Shown here one piece after another: positions 12,196 through 22,100 of a stretch of 64,000 bases of DNA. Position 1 is the stretch's first letter; each line of letters starts with the position of its first letter. The position numbers and the translations under genes are program-made. Source of the stretch: Phocoena phocoena (Eukaryota > Chordata > Mammalia > Artiodactyla > Phocoenidae); assembly GCF_963924675.1 (NCBI RefSeq), contig NW_027077444.1:86180-150179 (forward strand), given 5' to 3'. The notes beneath the pieces are model-generated. The model ran no database searches. It saw only the letters and a list, made by a program, of their open reading frames with translations, and had not been told where the DNA came from.

Positions 12196-12830
12196 ACTGC
12201 AATGTTGGCAATGTTCAGCCCCTTTTCTTGTGCTTAATGGCGAGTCCTTTCTACCTCTTCCAATCCCTTTCCTGCCATTCTCCGTTGCTTACAAGTCCTT
12301 TTCTCTGACTTTCCTCAAGACATTTTTCAGTGATAGATATTTTCAATTCTGCAGTTTCGTGAATTTTAGTGCCCCTGAGTTCCATTTTCCAACTTGTGTT
12401 TATGGGAACTGGCCACAAAGCATCAGGATTCCTCAAGCCCTATTCTGTTTCCATGGGCAACCCTAGCCTTTGGTCAATTCGTCTTCCTGATTGGAAATTA
12501 GAGTGGCATGTGCCTGTCCGAACACCTAGGACTTGTCTCTCATTGTTCCTCCTCCTTCTGCTTCATCCTCTGGACAAATTCCAAACTGTATGCAACAGGA
12601 TGTTGACAGTGCTGACATCTCCAAGTGGGGAGACTGTTAGTAAAGACGCTGGAGTGGTGAACCCTAGCACCAAGAGATGAGGAGATGAGATGCCTTTTCC
12701 AAACTTTTCCCGATCAGACGGTATACCATCCTCTGGGTGTGACAGGCATGTTTTAGGTGTAGGAAGGGTCCCATTCATGTGAGGAGAACACCAGGGGATT
12801 TTAAATATCAGTGTCTCTCCGCAACCCAAA
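12127..12830. repeat. Diverged satellite monomer fragment, left edge of captured block
   Basis: This stretch aligns with the first about 700 bp of a monomer after the palindrome. Landmarks include 'gtgcccctgag', 'ccacaaagcatcaggatt' for canonical 'cacaaaaccgcaggatt', 'ctccaagtggggagac' and 'gtagtaaag'-like runs. Divergence is high and several indels are present. The fragment fades into unrelated sequence around 12.83 kb. It is the edge unit left of the captured composite block, where homogenisation seems to have stopped. Confidence 0.85.
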
Positions 12831-13004
12831 CTGGGGAATTTTTTAAGCTACGGCTACACATATGTTCATTAAGGGCCTTGGGAAGTAGGCAGAGTCCAAA
12901 CTTTAGATGATTGAAGTCTTCAGGGTCAGAAGCACTCACCACTGTCTTCCCTTAGATTCCATTTTTACTGTCATTGATGGATGATGTCAATAAAAATATC
13001 TATT
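12831..13004. other. Unassigned junction sequence
   Basis: AT-rich sequence lies between the diverged monomer and an L1 fragment. The 'gaattttttaagct' near 12836 could be a heavily decayed continuation of the monomer ('gaattatttaagaattgct'). I recognise nothing else here. Confidence 0.4.
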
Positions 13005-13172
13005 CTTTTTCAGATCATTTCCCCTTATAGGTTATTGCAAAATATTGAGTGTAGTTCCCTGTGCTATACAGTAGTTCCTTGCTGATGATTTCATACATAG
13101 CAGTGTGTATGTGTTAATCCCAAACTGTTAATTGATCCCTCCTCCTACCATTTCCCTTTGGTAATAATAAAT
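13005..13172 (-). mobile_element. LINE-1 3' UTR fragment, antisense
   Basis: The landmark series 'ttattgcaaaatattgag', 'agttccctgtgctataca' and 'gttaatcccaaactgtt' is the antisense of the 3' UTR common in cetartiodactyl L1 elements. Only about 170 bp remain and no ORF2 sequence is attached. The fragment is old, with several mismatches to the pattern I know. The copy in HOR B is at 48701-48868. Confidence 0.75.
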
Positions 13173-14460
13173 TATAAGATTTTATGCTTCTCAGAAATGG
13201 GGGAGCTGAAAGAGAGGTATCATTTTCAATGCAAAAGCATTTAAAACAAGATTGAAGCTTTAACCAAGATTATTAGATGTACATCCTTGGAAAGAAATCA
13301 CTTTGTTTCTCTAATATTGACCTGACAAAGAAGACAAACCTTTTCACTGAACTTGCTTATAAGAAAGTGATGGAAATATCAAATGGAAGTGTTAGAAACA
13401 TCTTATTTTACCCGAGCCTTATACACTGTTCTATGTTAATTACAGTTTGGCTCACACATCTGTTCATTGAAGTTACAATGTTCTCAATTTCTGTTACTGA
13501 TCCTCCAGAGTGGACGCCAACAAGTGTCCCCCTGCCCAGTGTCATTGGAGCCAATAGATCGAGACTGAGTTTGGTTCAAAAGCAAAGGAAACTTTATATT
13601 TTGATCAGAGAATGGAGAGGTGCTACCCTGTGGGCTGTGGGCTGGGCTGCTGTGTAGAGATCCTGTCAGAGTCACTGGGAGGGAGGGGGCTGAGCTCTCG
13701 AGGACCTGGTTGGCTGCAGCTCAGGCTCTATGTCACGGAGTCTGAACTGGGCCCCAGGAGCTGAAGTGTCGTCGAGCCATTCTGCTCTAGGAAATCTGGT
13801 CTGAAGTGCCGGGTGTGGAACCTCTGTATGCGGGACACTAGGAGCACCTGAAATTAGACAAAGCACAAAGGATAAAAATGGTTAGACTTTATTTTATTGC
13901 CCAGATTCTATTTTTATCTCCCAGGCATTTTTAAGGGGCTTTGCCTGGGACAAACTTCTCTTCTGCCTTTTGTCCCTTTCCTCATTCTTGGAGTGCTGCG
14001 GGTGCAGACCCTTCTTCTGTAACTGCTGAGTGCTGAGTTAGGAGGCTTCATACCCGTGGGCGAGGGTCAGAACTTCTCCCCAGCAGCCTCCAGGTGACGT
14101 TGATTGTCCCCAGGCCTCCTGCCTCCCTGCTCGTCCACCTGAGCACCAGTATTGGAAGTGTTATAGATTCTAATGACCTTTAAGGGTCCAGAAAGGAGAT
14201 GTGCAGTGGCGCTGTGAGGTCCAGTTTCACTCCGCCCCACATTTGTTCGGCCACCTTAGGCTGACCGTTTCTGCCAGCCTAGATGCTCTGACTGACCGTT
14301 TCTGCCAGCCTAGATGCTCTGACCAACAGTCTGCGCTTTCTTCCATTAGGCCCCTGAATTAACGTAAAAACAGCACCAGGTGTCAGGATCCTGCCCGCTC
14401 AGCTCCCAGACAGTCCAGGGTCAGTGGTGATGAAGGATCATGATGGTCACTGAGTCAAGA
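13173..14460. other. Captured non-satellite DNA, unrecognised
   Basis: The left half (to about 13.55 kb) is AT-rich and the right half is GC-richer. Open frames of 63 to 126 codons occur on both strands but lack recognisable domains. A 31-bp unit is tandemly duplicated at 14261-14322. Because the neighbouring ERV pol runs on the minus strand toward lower coordinates, part of this stretch may hold decayed downstream ERV sequence or an LTR. I could not identify integrase, env or LTR landmarks. Confidence 0.35.
14261..14322. repeat. 31-bp tandem duplication (2 copies)
   Basis: A 31-base unit starting 'ctgaccgtttctgccagc' at 14261 is repeated exactly at 14292. The same duplication is at 49957-50018 in HOR B, so it predates the HOR duplication. 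Confidence 0.95.
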
Positions 14461-14739
14461 GCCTTTGGAAGTAAACAGGAGTCCAGCCGGTCTTATTGGC
14501 CACCATCATCAGGGTGTCTGTAGGCTTTTCTATGGTGACAGCATGATATACGGTTCCCCCGCCAAGATTATTAGCTCCCCTCTGGGTACAGTAAGTACTG
14601 CAAGCAGTAGTCTACTCTTTTGGGACACACTCTTGTTGTTTTATGAGAGAAACTCCAGGTCAAGTGATGGTCACACGGGTCGTCATGGTGCCCCGTTGCC
14701 CCCGGTTATCTCTCTGGAGGTTGGAGTTGGAGGGCCTCC

Positions 14740-15770
14740 TCAATCGAGGTCAGTGTGCCCACGGAGCAAACCCTGCAACTTCAGGGCATGGTTGGGGGTT
14801 AGGATCACCACGTGGGGTCCGTTTCCCTTAGAAGGGAGGTGGCCTTTTGGGCTGCTGATTTCCAGGTTTTCAGATACCACCAGTATCTTGGCCAGATGTG
14901 GCGGTGGGCCAAGCCCCTTGGTGACCATAGTTTATCCTACCTGGATGGCATTCTTGCATTGTTCCATTTCAAGTGGTCCCAGTTTTTGCACTAATACTCC
15001 AATGGCGATTCACCTTTCACCAGGAATGTAAAGGTCAAAGGGTTTAGCTAAATTAGGGAGTTCCAGGGCAAGGGTCTGAATTGACTGCTCTTTCCATTCT
15101 TGAAAGGCCACTTCTGGATTCTATTCAAAAGGATCATCATCTTTTCCTTTCAGTGTTTCATATAGAGGCCCAGCTAGTAGACTGTAGTTAGGGATCCAGA
15201 GGCAGGAAACCCTGGCTTCCTCAGGAACCCCTAAGCTGTCTTCTAGTTTCAGAAAGGGGTAAGGCTGTAAATTGTTTCTTCCCTTTCCTGGGATGGGCTT
15301 CTCCGACCTTCTGTGAGAATGAAGCCCAGGCAGGTCACCGTAGTCTGTGATACTTGAGCTTTTTCGTGGACAACTTCTATCCTTTATTGGCTTGGTAGTT
15401 CTGAGGCCTCCTTAGTAGGGCTGGCGATCAGAATGTCGTCTGAATATTGAAGGAGTGTTTCCTTTTCCAGAGGTAGAACTTTTAGGTCTTTAGCTGAGCT
15501 TTCCCCAAAGATGGTGTGGGAATTTTTGAATCCTTGGGGCAAGACAGCCTGGAAGTATTGTTTTAGTTGTATGTTGAGTCCTGTCACTCACAAGCCAAAA
15601 TTTCTTGTGACTCTGGGACTAATGGAATACAAAAGAAGGCATCAGTGAAGACTAATACAGAATACCAAGTCCTGGTGGTTGGTAGAATGACCAGCAGGGT
15701 GTAGGATTTAGGAACTACTGGAGGTATATCCTCAGTGGCTTCACTGACTGTCCTGACATCCTTTACCAGG
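14740..15770 (-). pseudogene. Degenerate class I (gammaretrovirus-like) ERV pol fragment
   Basis: Read on the minus strand from about 15,765 downward, this is a broken reverse transcriptase followed by connection/RNase H-side sequence. Visible motifs in order are 'FTDAFFCIPL' near 15.63 kb, 'VLPQGFKNS' near 15.54 kb, the catalytic-box remnant 'LLQYSDDILIA' near 15.44 kb (S where the family usually has V), 'CLGFILTEG' near 15.32 kb, and 'AGPLYETLKGK' near 15.16 kb. At least one in-frame stop and frameshifts interrupt it, so it cannot encode a polymerase. gag, protease, env and LTRs were not identified. Family placement rests on these motifs and is my inference. Confidence 0.85.
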
Positions 15771-15776
15771 ACTCCA

Positions 15777-15985
15777 GCAGCCCATGGGGCTCTCGAGGTC
15801 AGGCCAATCCCAGGATATGGAGCTCACCTGGGCAGGTACCCTACCCCCACCCCAGCCCACGGGGCTCTCGTGTTCAGGCCCCTCCCAGGATATGGGATTC
15901 CCTGGGCAGGTCCTCTGCAGTCCATGGGGCTCCCGTGGTCAGGCCCCTCCCAGGATACAGAGCTACCCTTGCAGGTACCTTGGCA
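15777..15985. repeat. Short GC-rich minisatellite, about 3 units of 65-76 bp
   Basis: Units start at 15777, 15853 and 15918 with 'cagcccatggggctc', 'cagcccacggggctc' and 'cagtccatggggctc'. Each then contains 'caggcc..tcccaggata'. The repeat abuts the 5' end of the ERV reverse transcriptase remnant, so it may have replaced upstream pol or gag. Open frames here simply translate the repeat. Confidence 0.85.
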
Positions 15986-16329
15986 GGGCTGGGCACACAG
16001 GAACCGTGCACATAGCCCTCATTGCAGAGCACTCCCAGCTCACCTGTCGCTCAGATCTGACACAGAGCACCTCAGAGCAGGACTTGAACTAACAAACAGC
16101 AGCTCTGACAGGTCTGTGACCCTGGGCATCACTCTGTGCGGCCTCCTCCACCTGGTCTTCCAGAGACTTCCACTGCACCCGGGGCACCAGGCCTCTGTCT
16201 CCAACCACCACCCACCCCTCCTCTCCCTGACTCCTGGGTTCCTCTCATTAGGAGAGGGTTTTCTTGAAGTTGTCTCCCACTCATGGGCCAGATAATATAA
16301 TTAGAAAACAAGCCAGAGCTGCAGCCCCT
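15986..16329. other. Captured single-copy-like DNA, unrecognised
   Basis: GC-rich sequence with no recognised element. Frames of up to 186 codons start in the adjacent minisatellite and show no domain. HOR B carries the same stretch with two substitutions close together ('cctcagagcaggact' here, 'ccccagaggaggact' at 51.77 kb). Confidence 0.3.
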
Positions 16330-16760
16330 TGTCTATCCTGACTCTCAGGAGCCCACACCTGTTCCTTGGACCTGGCCAATTCAGCAAGTTCCATTTTCAG
16401 CAACTGTGAGCCCCTGAGGGGTGATTATTGGCTGGCTTGGGAAGCCTGACCGTGCCGGCCAGCCCTCCCCAGGTGTGCCTGGGTTGAGATCAATATAAAC
16501 ACCGCTCCAGGCAGCAAGAGCCCCTGCAGCTGTGCCTGACGCCATTTTCTCTGCCCTGTCAGCAGTCTCGGGGCTGGGCTGGTGGGAGGGAGTGAGAGGC
16601 CACGGCTTTGTGGGTGTCCCAGTGTGAGTGGGGCTCTGCTGGACTTTCTGCAGCAGTTGCCAAGATGCTACCTGCTAAAGAAGAGGATGTGTCACCCACA
16701 CCTGCCGCTGGAATTTCTCCCTGGGCACAGGTGAGGAAGGAAGAAAGCAGTGGGGGCCGG
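16330..16760 (+). promoter_or_regulatory. Promoter and first-exon-like module (CCAAT, TATA, ATG, splice donor)
   Basis: On the plus strand there is a 'ggccaattc' CCAAT-like box near 16374, an inverted CCAAT ('attattggct') near 16424, and a TATA-like 'tcaatataaac' near 16490. About 170 bp further, an ATG at 16665 in context 'gccaagatg' opens 22 codons that end exactly at a donor-like 'cag|gtgagg' (donor at 16731). This is the arrangement of a gene's 5' end, but no downstream exon is visible in the window. It could be a captured promoter or exon 1, an LTR, or chance. The gene is not recognised. Confidence 0.3.
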
Positions 16761-17280
16761 GACAGCAGGGGTATCTCAGGCAGGGAAATGGAGAGCTTCC
16801 AGAAGAGCACCCAGGGCCAGGACCATCCTGGCTGGCCTGCAGGCACCAAGTCGGCTGGCATGCTGTCCCTCATGTGGCTCCATGGCCCTTCCTCTAGGTT
16901 TTCAAGTCCTTGTACATATTCAGGTGTTTAGCCTTGGAAGGGTGGGAACATTTCAGCAGCAGCTGGCCTGGGGCTCGGCCCACGTTTACTCACAGATACC
17001 TCGGCACGGTCCACCAGCTTTGCAGTGAGGACGCTTGTTGCGAGGAGCATGCTGGCTGAATGGGAGATGATTCCCCACCACTGACCAACTTCAGAATTGT
17101 TTGCAATTGGAGCAAGTGCCCTGAAACGGTTTTCCTCTGTGTAACTGGTGGGTTCTGTTCTTTTTTATCTTTTTTTCGTTTTTGGTTCAAGGTAGATTTT
17201 ATTCCTCTTTTGTGTATTTACAGATATAAGCATGGAAATAATTTATTCATATAAATACATGTATGTGAAGGGAAGAATAT
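16761..17280. other. Captured DNA, unrecognised
   Basis: Moderately GC-rich sequence grades into AT-rich DNA near 17.15 kb. No domain, repeat family or RNA gene was recognised. If the module to the left is a real first exon, this would be the start of its intron. Confidence 0.3.
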
Positions 17281-18011
17281 TTTTCTGTTTTACTTTTTTT
17301 AATTTTATTTTTTTATTTTGAATTTAATTTTATATTTTTATACAGCAGGTTGTTTTTGGTTATCTACTTTATACATATAAATGTATACATACCAATCCCA
17401 ATATCTCAACTCCTCCCACCACCATCCCCAACAGCTTTCCCCCCTTGTTGTCCATACGTTTGTTGTATACATGTATTGCTCTATTTCTGCCTTGCAAAAC
17501 GGTTCATCTGTACAATTTTTCTAGGTTCCACATATATGCATTAATATACAAGATTTGTTTTTCTCTTTCTGACTTACTTCACTCTGTATGACAGTCTCTA
17601 GATCCATCAACGTCTCTACAAATGTCCCAATTTCATTCCTTTTTATGGCTTAGTAATATTCCATTTTATATATGTACCACATCTTTATGCATTCGTCTGT
17701 CTGTGGGCATTTAGGTTGCTTCCATTTCCTGGATAGTGTAAATAGTGATGCAATGAACATTGTGGTGAATGTCTCTTTTTGATTTATGGTTTTGTCTGGG
17801 TATATGCCCAGTAGAGGGATTGCTGTATCATATGGTAATTCTATTCTTAGTTTTATAAGAAACTCCATAATGTTCTCCACAGTGACTGTATCAATTTACG
17901 TTCCCAACAATAGTGGAAGAGGATTCCTTATCTCCACACCGTTTCCAGCATTTGTTGTTTGTAGATTTTCTGATGATGCCCATTCTAATAGGTGTGAGGT
18001 GATACACCATG
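17281..18011 (-). mobile_element. 5'-truncated LINE-1, antisense (ORF2 end and 3' UTR)
   Basis: A T-rich run (17281-17338) corresponds to the A-tail in antisense. L1 3' UTR follows, then the ORF2 carboxyl end on the minus strand, with motifs such as 'YDTAIPLLGIYP' and 'IYKMEYY' in a 76-codon open stretch (17650-17880). ORF2 is broken before the end of the fragment. The L1 stops abruptly at about 18011, where diverged satellite resumes with 'gagtctatttcgttgag'. It is probably one side of the event that split a monomer. Confidence 0.9.
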
Positions 18012-19136
18012 GATGAGTCTATTTCGTTGAGCAAAGAGTAGGTCTTGTTTATTACGTATTTGGCTTATGGAATGGTATGTGTGCTAATTTCAATCTGTTT
18101 TTATACAGCAGCCCAACTCAACTTTCCCCTTAAGCAAGCATAAGGTTTTTATCTAAATGTGAGACTCTGTTCGGTTTTGTAATTCAGTTTATGTGTAGCC
18201 AAGTTTACACTCCCTCTATTAGTGATATCTTATGATAATTATCTTTCTTTGTGTGATATATTTCTCTTAGAATCATCATAATTAAATCCACTCAATTTGC
18301 TGCTACAGGCCTGATGACATTGATTTCACTGCTGAGTGATATTCCGTTGTACGTAAGTAGCACAACTTCTTTATCCATTTTTTTCTTTCTGGGATATTTA
18401 ATTTGTACTGGACTCGAGGTTCTTGTAAACACAGCAGCCCTAAATTTTGTGTTGGCTGTGTCTTGTTGATTTTAATTTTCCTAAGCTATAGGGCCAAAAG
18501 TGGAAGTGCCCTAGGCTCTGTAGCTTTGTTTTTTAGATGTTTCAGGATACACCATGAACATCTCCAGAGTGTCTGTTGGCAATTTGCATCCCGCCCATCA
18601 GCATAACACGGCTCCCTGTTCTCCATGGCCTGTCCTGTGTTTCTGGTTTTTACACTTTATTCAGATGGCCTTTTTGACGAATGGGAAATGTGACTTCATT
18701 GTAGTGTGGATTTCCATTGCTGGAGTGCTTGGTTGGCCAAAATGTTCATATGCGTTTTTTCCTGAATATATTCAGGAAAAATGTATACGCACTTTTTGTC
18801 CATGTGCATCACTGTCAAAGATCTGCCGCTTTTCATATGCTTTAAATGCAATTCCAATCTACCTCTTGAAATATGATTCCTGCAATTCTGCCTCGTTTTC
18901 AAGTCCTCTTTGCAGACTTACTTCGATATATTTTTGCCAATAGCTGTCATTTATCTCTGCAGGTTTGTGAATTACAGTGCCCCTGAGCTCCTTTCTTAAC
19001 TCGCTTCCTTGTAAGCTGGCCACAAAACTGCAGGTATGCTTCAGGCCATAATCAGGGTCCGGCACGGCACTCTGAGCCTTTGGTTAATTCCTCTTCCTGG
19101 TGGGAAATTAGAGTTAAATGTGCCCCTCCAGATACC
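18012..19136. repeat. Diverged satellite monomer, right edge of captured block
   Basis: The monomer resumes about 1,030 bp into its length ('tttcgttgagcaaagag', then 'ttggcttatggaatgg' and 'gtaattcagtttatgtg'). It continues through a degraded palindrome at 18733-18803 and breaks at about 19136, where the GC-rich tandem array begins. Its divergence from canonical monomers is much higher than that between canonical monomers. Confidence 0.88.
18733..18803. mobile_element. Diverged copy of the palindromic MITE
   Basis: The centre 'cctgaatatattcagg' is intact, but the arms have drifted: 'ttggccaaaatgttcatatg' on the left and 'catt tttgtccat'-type changes on the right ('cactttttgtccatg'). The copy in HOR B starts at 54429. 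Confidence 0.75.
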
Positions 19137-22100
19137 TGCCTCACTCCCAGCCACATGGTGATGTATGTCCTCAGGTTTGAGGCCATATGTGATGGGTTCC
19201 TCATCTTTTGATGATGTGGCCACACTGGTGTGTGGACACTCCTGCCTGGTTCCCATCCCCTTGGTGATGTGGGCCCTCTGGTGAGACTCTGATCCTGGTT
19301 GGGTTCCTCACACATCCGTGAGGTGAGCCCTCTTCTCTGAGGTCACTCCTGCCTGGCTGGCACAACCCGCCTTGTTGACTTCGGCACCCTGGTGGCAGTT
19401 GGAGCCTGCTGGGAGCCTCCTTCCCGTGGTGATGAGGCCCTCTGGCGTCAGACCCTAATGGCGGGGTTCCCACATTTTCTGATACGTGCTAAGTGGTACG
19501 AGGGCACTCCTGCCAGGTTCCCATCCTCATGAGCGTGTGGGCCTTCTGTTCTGAGGTCCTAACGGCTGGGTTGCTCACACTTTCATGATGTGGGCCCTCT
19601 GCTGTGAGGTCAATCCTGCCTGGCTGGCACACGTCGCCTTGGCGATGTGGACCCTCTGGTGGCAGTTGGAGTGTGCTGGGGCCTCCTCCCCTCAGTGATG
19701 AGGGCCTTCTGGTGTCAGGCCCTAAGTGCTGGGCTCCACACATTTTCTGATGTGTGCCCAGTGGTGCGAGTCACTCCTGCCAGGTTCCCATCCCCATGGG
19801 CATGTGGGACTTCTGTTCTGTGGTCCCAACTGCTGGGTTGCTCACAGTTTCATGATGTGGGCCCTTTGCTGTGTGTTCACTCTGGCCTGTATCCCATAGT
19901 GTCAGTGCTCTGGGCCTCCAGCTTGGAGTTTCCAACTTCTCGATTCCTCACCTTTTTTATTCTATGGGCCCTCGGTTGTGCGTCTCCTCCTGCATGCCTC
20001 ACTCCCAGCCCCTTCGTGATGTGTGTCCCCTTGTTTGAGGCCACATGTGCTGTGTTCCTCACCTTTCTATAATGTGGCCACACTGGTGTGAGGACACTCT
20101 TGCCTGGTTCCCATTCCCTTGGTGATGTTGGCCCCACTGCTGTTAGGACAGTCTTGCCTGGTTCCCATCACCTTGGTGATGTTGGCCCTCTGGTGAGAGT
20201 CTGATCCTGGTTAGGTTCCTCACCCTTCTGTGAGGTGGGCCCTCTGCTCTGAGCTCACTCCTGCCTGGCTGGCACACCCCGCCTTGGCAACGTCGGCCAT
20301 ATGGTGGCAGTTGGAGCCTGCTGGGAGCCTCCTCCCCTCAGTGATGAGGGCCCTCTGGCCTCAGGCCCTAACTGCTGGGTTCCCACATTTTCTGATTCGT
20401 GCTAAGTGGTGCAAGGACACTCCTGCCAGGTTCCCATCCCCATGGGGATGTGAGCCTTCTGCTCTGAGGTCCCAACGGCTGTGTTGCTCACAGTTTCATG
20501 ATGAGGGCCCTCTGGTGTGAGTTCACTCCTGCCTAGATCCCATAGCCTCGCTGCTCCTGGCTGCCTGCCGGAGGTTCCAACTGTGGGATTCCTCACCTTT
20601 TTTATTCTATGGTCCCTCTGTTTTGAGGATCCTCTGGCCTGCCTCACTCCCAGCCCCTTGGTGATGTGTGTCCTCAGGTTTGAGGCCACGTGTGCTGGGT
20701 CCCTCAAATTATGGTGATGTAGCCCCACTGGTGTGAGGACACTCCTGCCTGGTTCCCATTCCCTTGGTGATGTTGGCCCTCTGGTGACAGTCTGATCCTT
20801 GTTGGGTTCCTCACACTTCTGTGAGGTGGGCTTTCTGCTCTGAGGTCACTCCTGCCTGGTTGGCACACCCCGCCTTGGTGACATCGGCCTTATGGTGGCA
20901 GTTAGAGCCTGCTGGGAGCCTCCTCCCCTCGGTGATGAGGGTCCTCTGGCCTCAGGTCCTAACTGCTGGGTTCCCACATTTTCTGATTCGTGGAAGTGGG
21001 CCGAGGACACTCCTGTCAGGTTCCCATCCCCATAGGGATGTGGGCCTTCTGCTCTGAGGTCCCATCCGCTGGGTTGCTCACAGTTTCATGATGTGGGACC
21101 TCTGCTGTGAGTTTGCTGTGGCCTGGATCCCATAGACTCTGTGCTCTGGGCGGCCTACTGGCCGGTTCCAACTGCTGGATTCCTCACAACTTTTATTCTG
21201 TGGGCTCTGTTTTGTGAGGATACTCCTGCTTGCCTCACTCCTAGCCCCTTGGAGATGTGGGTCCCCTGTTTTAGGCCACATGTTCTGGGTTCCTCACCTT
21301 TCTATAATGTGGCCACACTGGTGTGAGGACCCTCCTGCCTGGTTCCGATCCCCTTGGTGATGTGGGCCCTCTGGTGAGAGTCTTATCCTGGCTGGTTTCC
21401 TCACCCTTCTGTGAGGTAGGCCCTCTGCGGTGAGGTCACTCCTGCCTGGCTGGCACACATCACCTTGGTGACGTGGGCCCTCAGTTGGGAGTTGGTGTCT
21501 GCTGCGAGTCTCTGTCCCTCGGTAATGAGGGCCCTCTTGCGTCAGACCCTAACTCCTGGGCTCCCAAAATTTGCAGATGTGCGACCTGTGGTGCGAGTAC
21601 ACTCCTGTCAGGTTCCCAACCCCATGGGAATTTGGGCCTTCTGCTCTGAGGTCCCAACGGCTGGGGTGCTCACAGTTTCATGATGAGGGCCCTCTGATGT
21701 GCGTTCATTCCGGCCTAGATCCCATAGGCTTGCTGCTCCTGGGCGCCTGCTGGGAGGTTCCAACTGCGGGATTCCTCACCTTTTTTATTCTATGGGCCCT
21801 CTGTTTTGAGGCTCCTCCTGCCTGCCTCAATCCCAGCCCCGTTGTGATGTGTGTCCTCTGGTGTGAGGCCACGTGTGCTGGGTCCCTCACCTTTCGATGA
21901 TGTGGCCCCAATGGTGTGAGGACACTCGTGCCTGTTTCCCAGCCCCTTGGTGATGTGGCCCCTCTGGTGAGAGTCTGATCCTGGCTGGGTTCCTTACCGT
22001 TCTGTGAGGTGGGCCCTGTGCTCTGAGGTAACTCCTGCCTGGCTTGCTCCCATTGCCTTGGTGACGTCGGCCCTCTGGTGGCAGTTGGATCCTTTTGGAG

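Noticed and set aside
15735..16295. 186-codon open frame on the plus strand
   Set aside because: It starts in the antisense ERV remnant, crosses a minisatellite and shows no domain. GC-rich composition explains its length.
19647..20072. 141-codon and other long frames on both strands of the GC-rich array
   Set aside because: Both strands and several frames are open at once because the repeat units are poor in stop codons. The peptides are repetitive and do not form a consistent reading frame across units.
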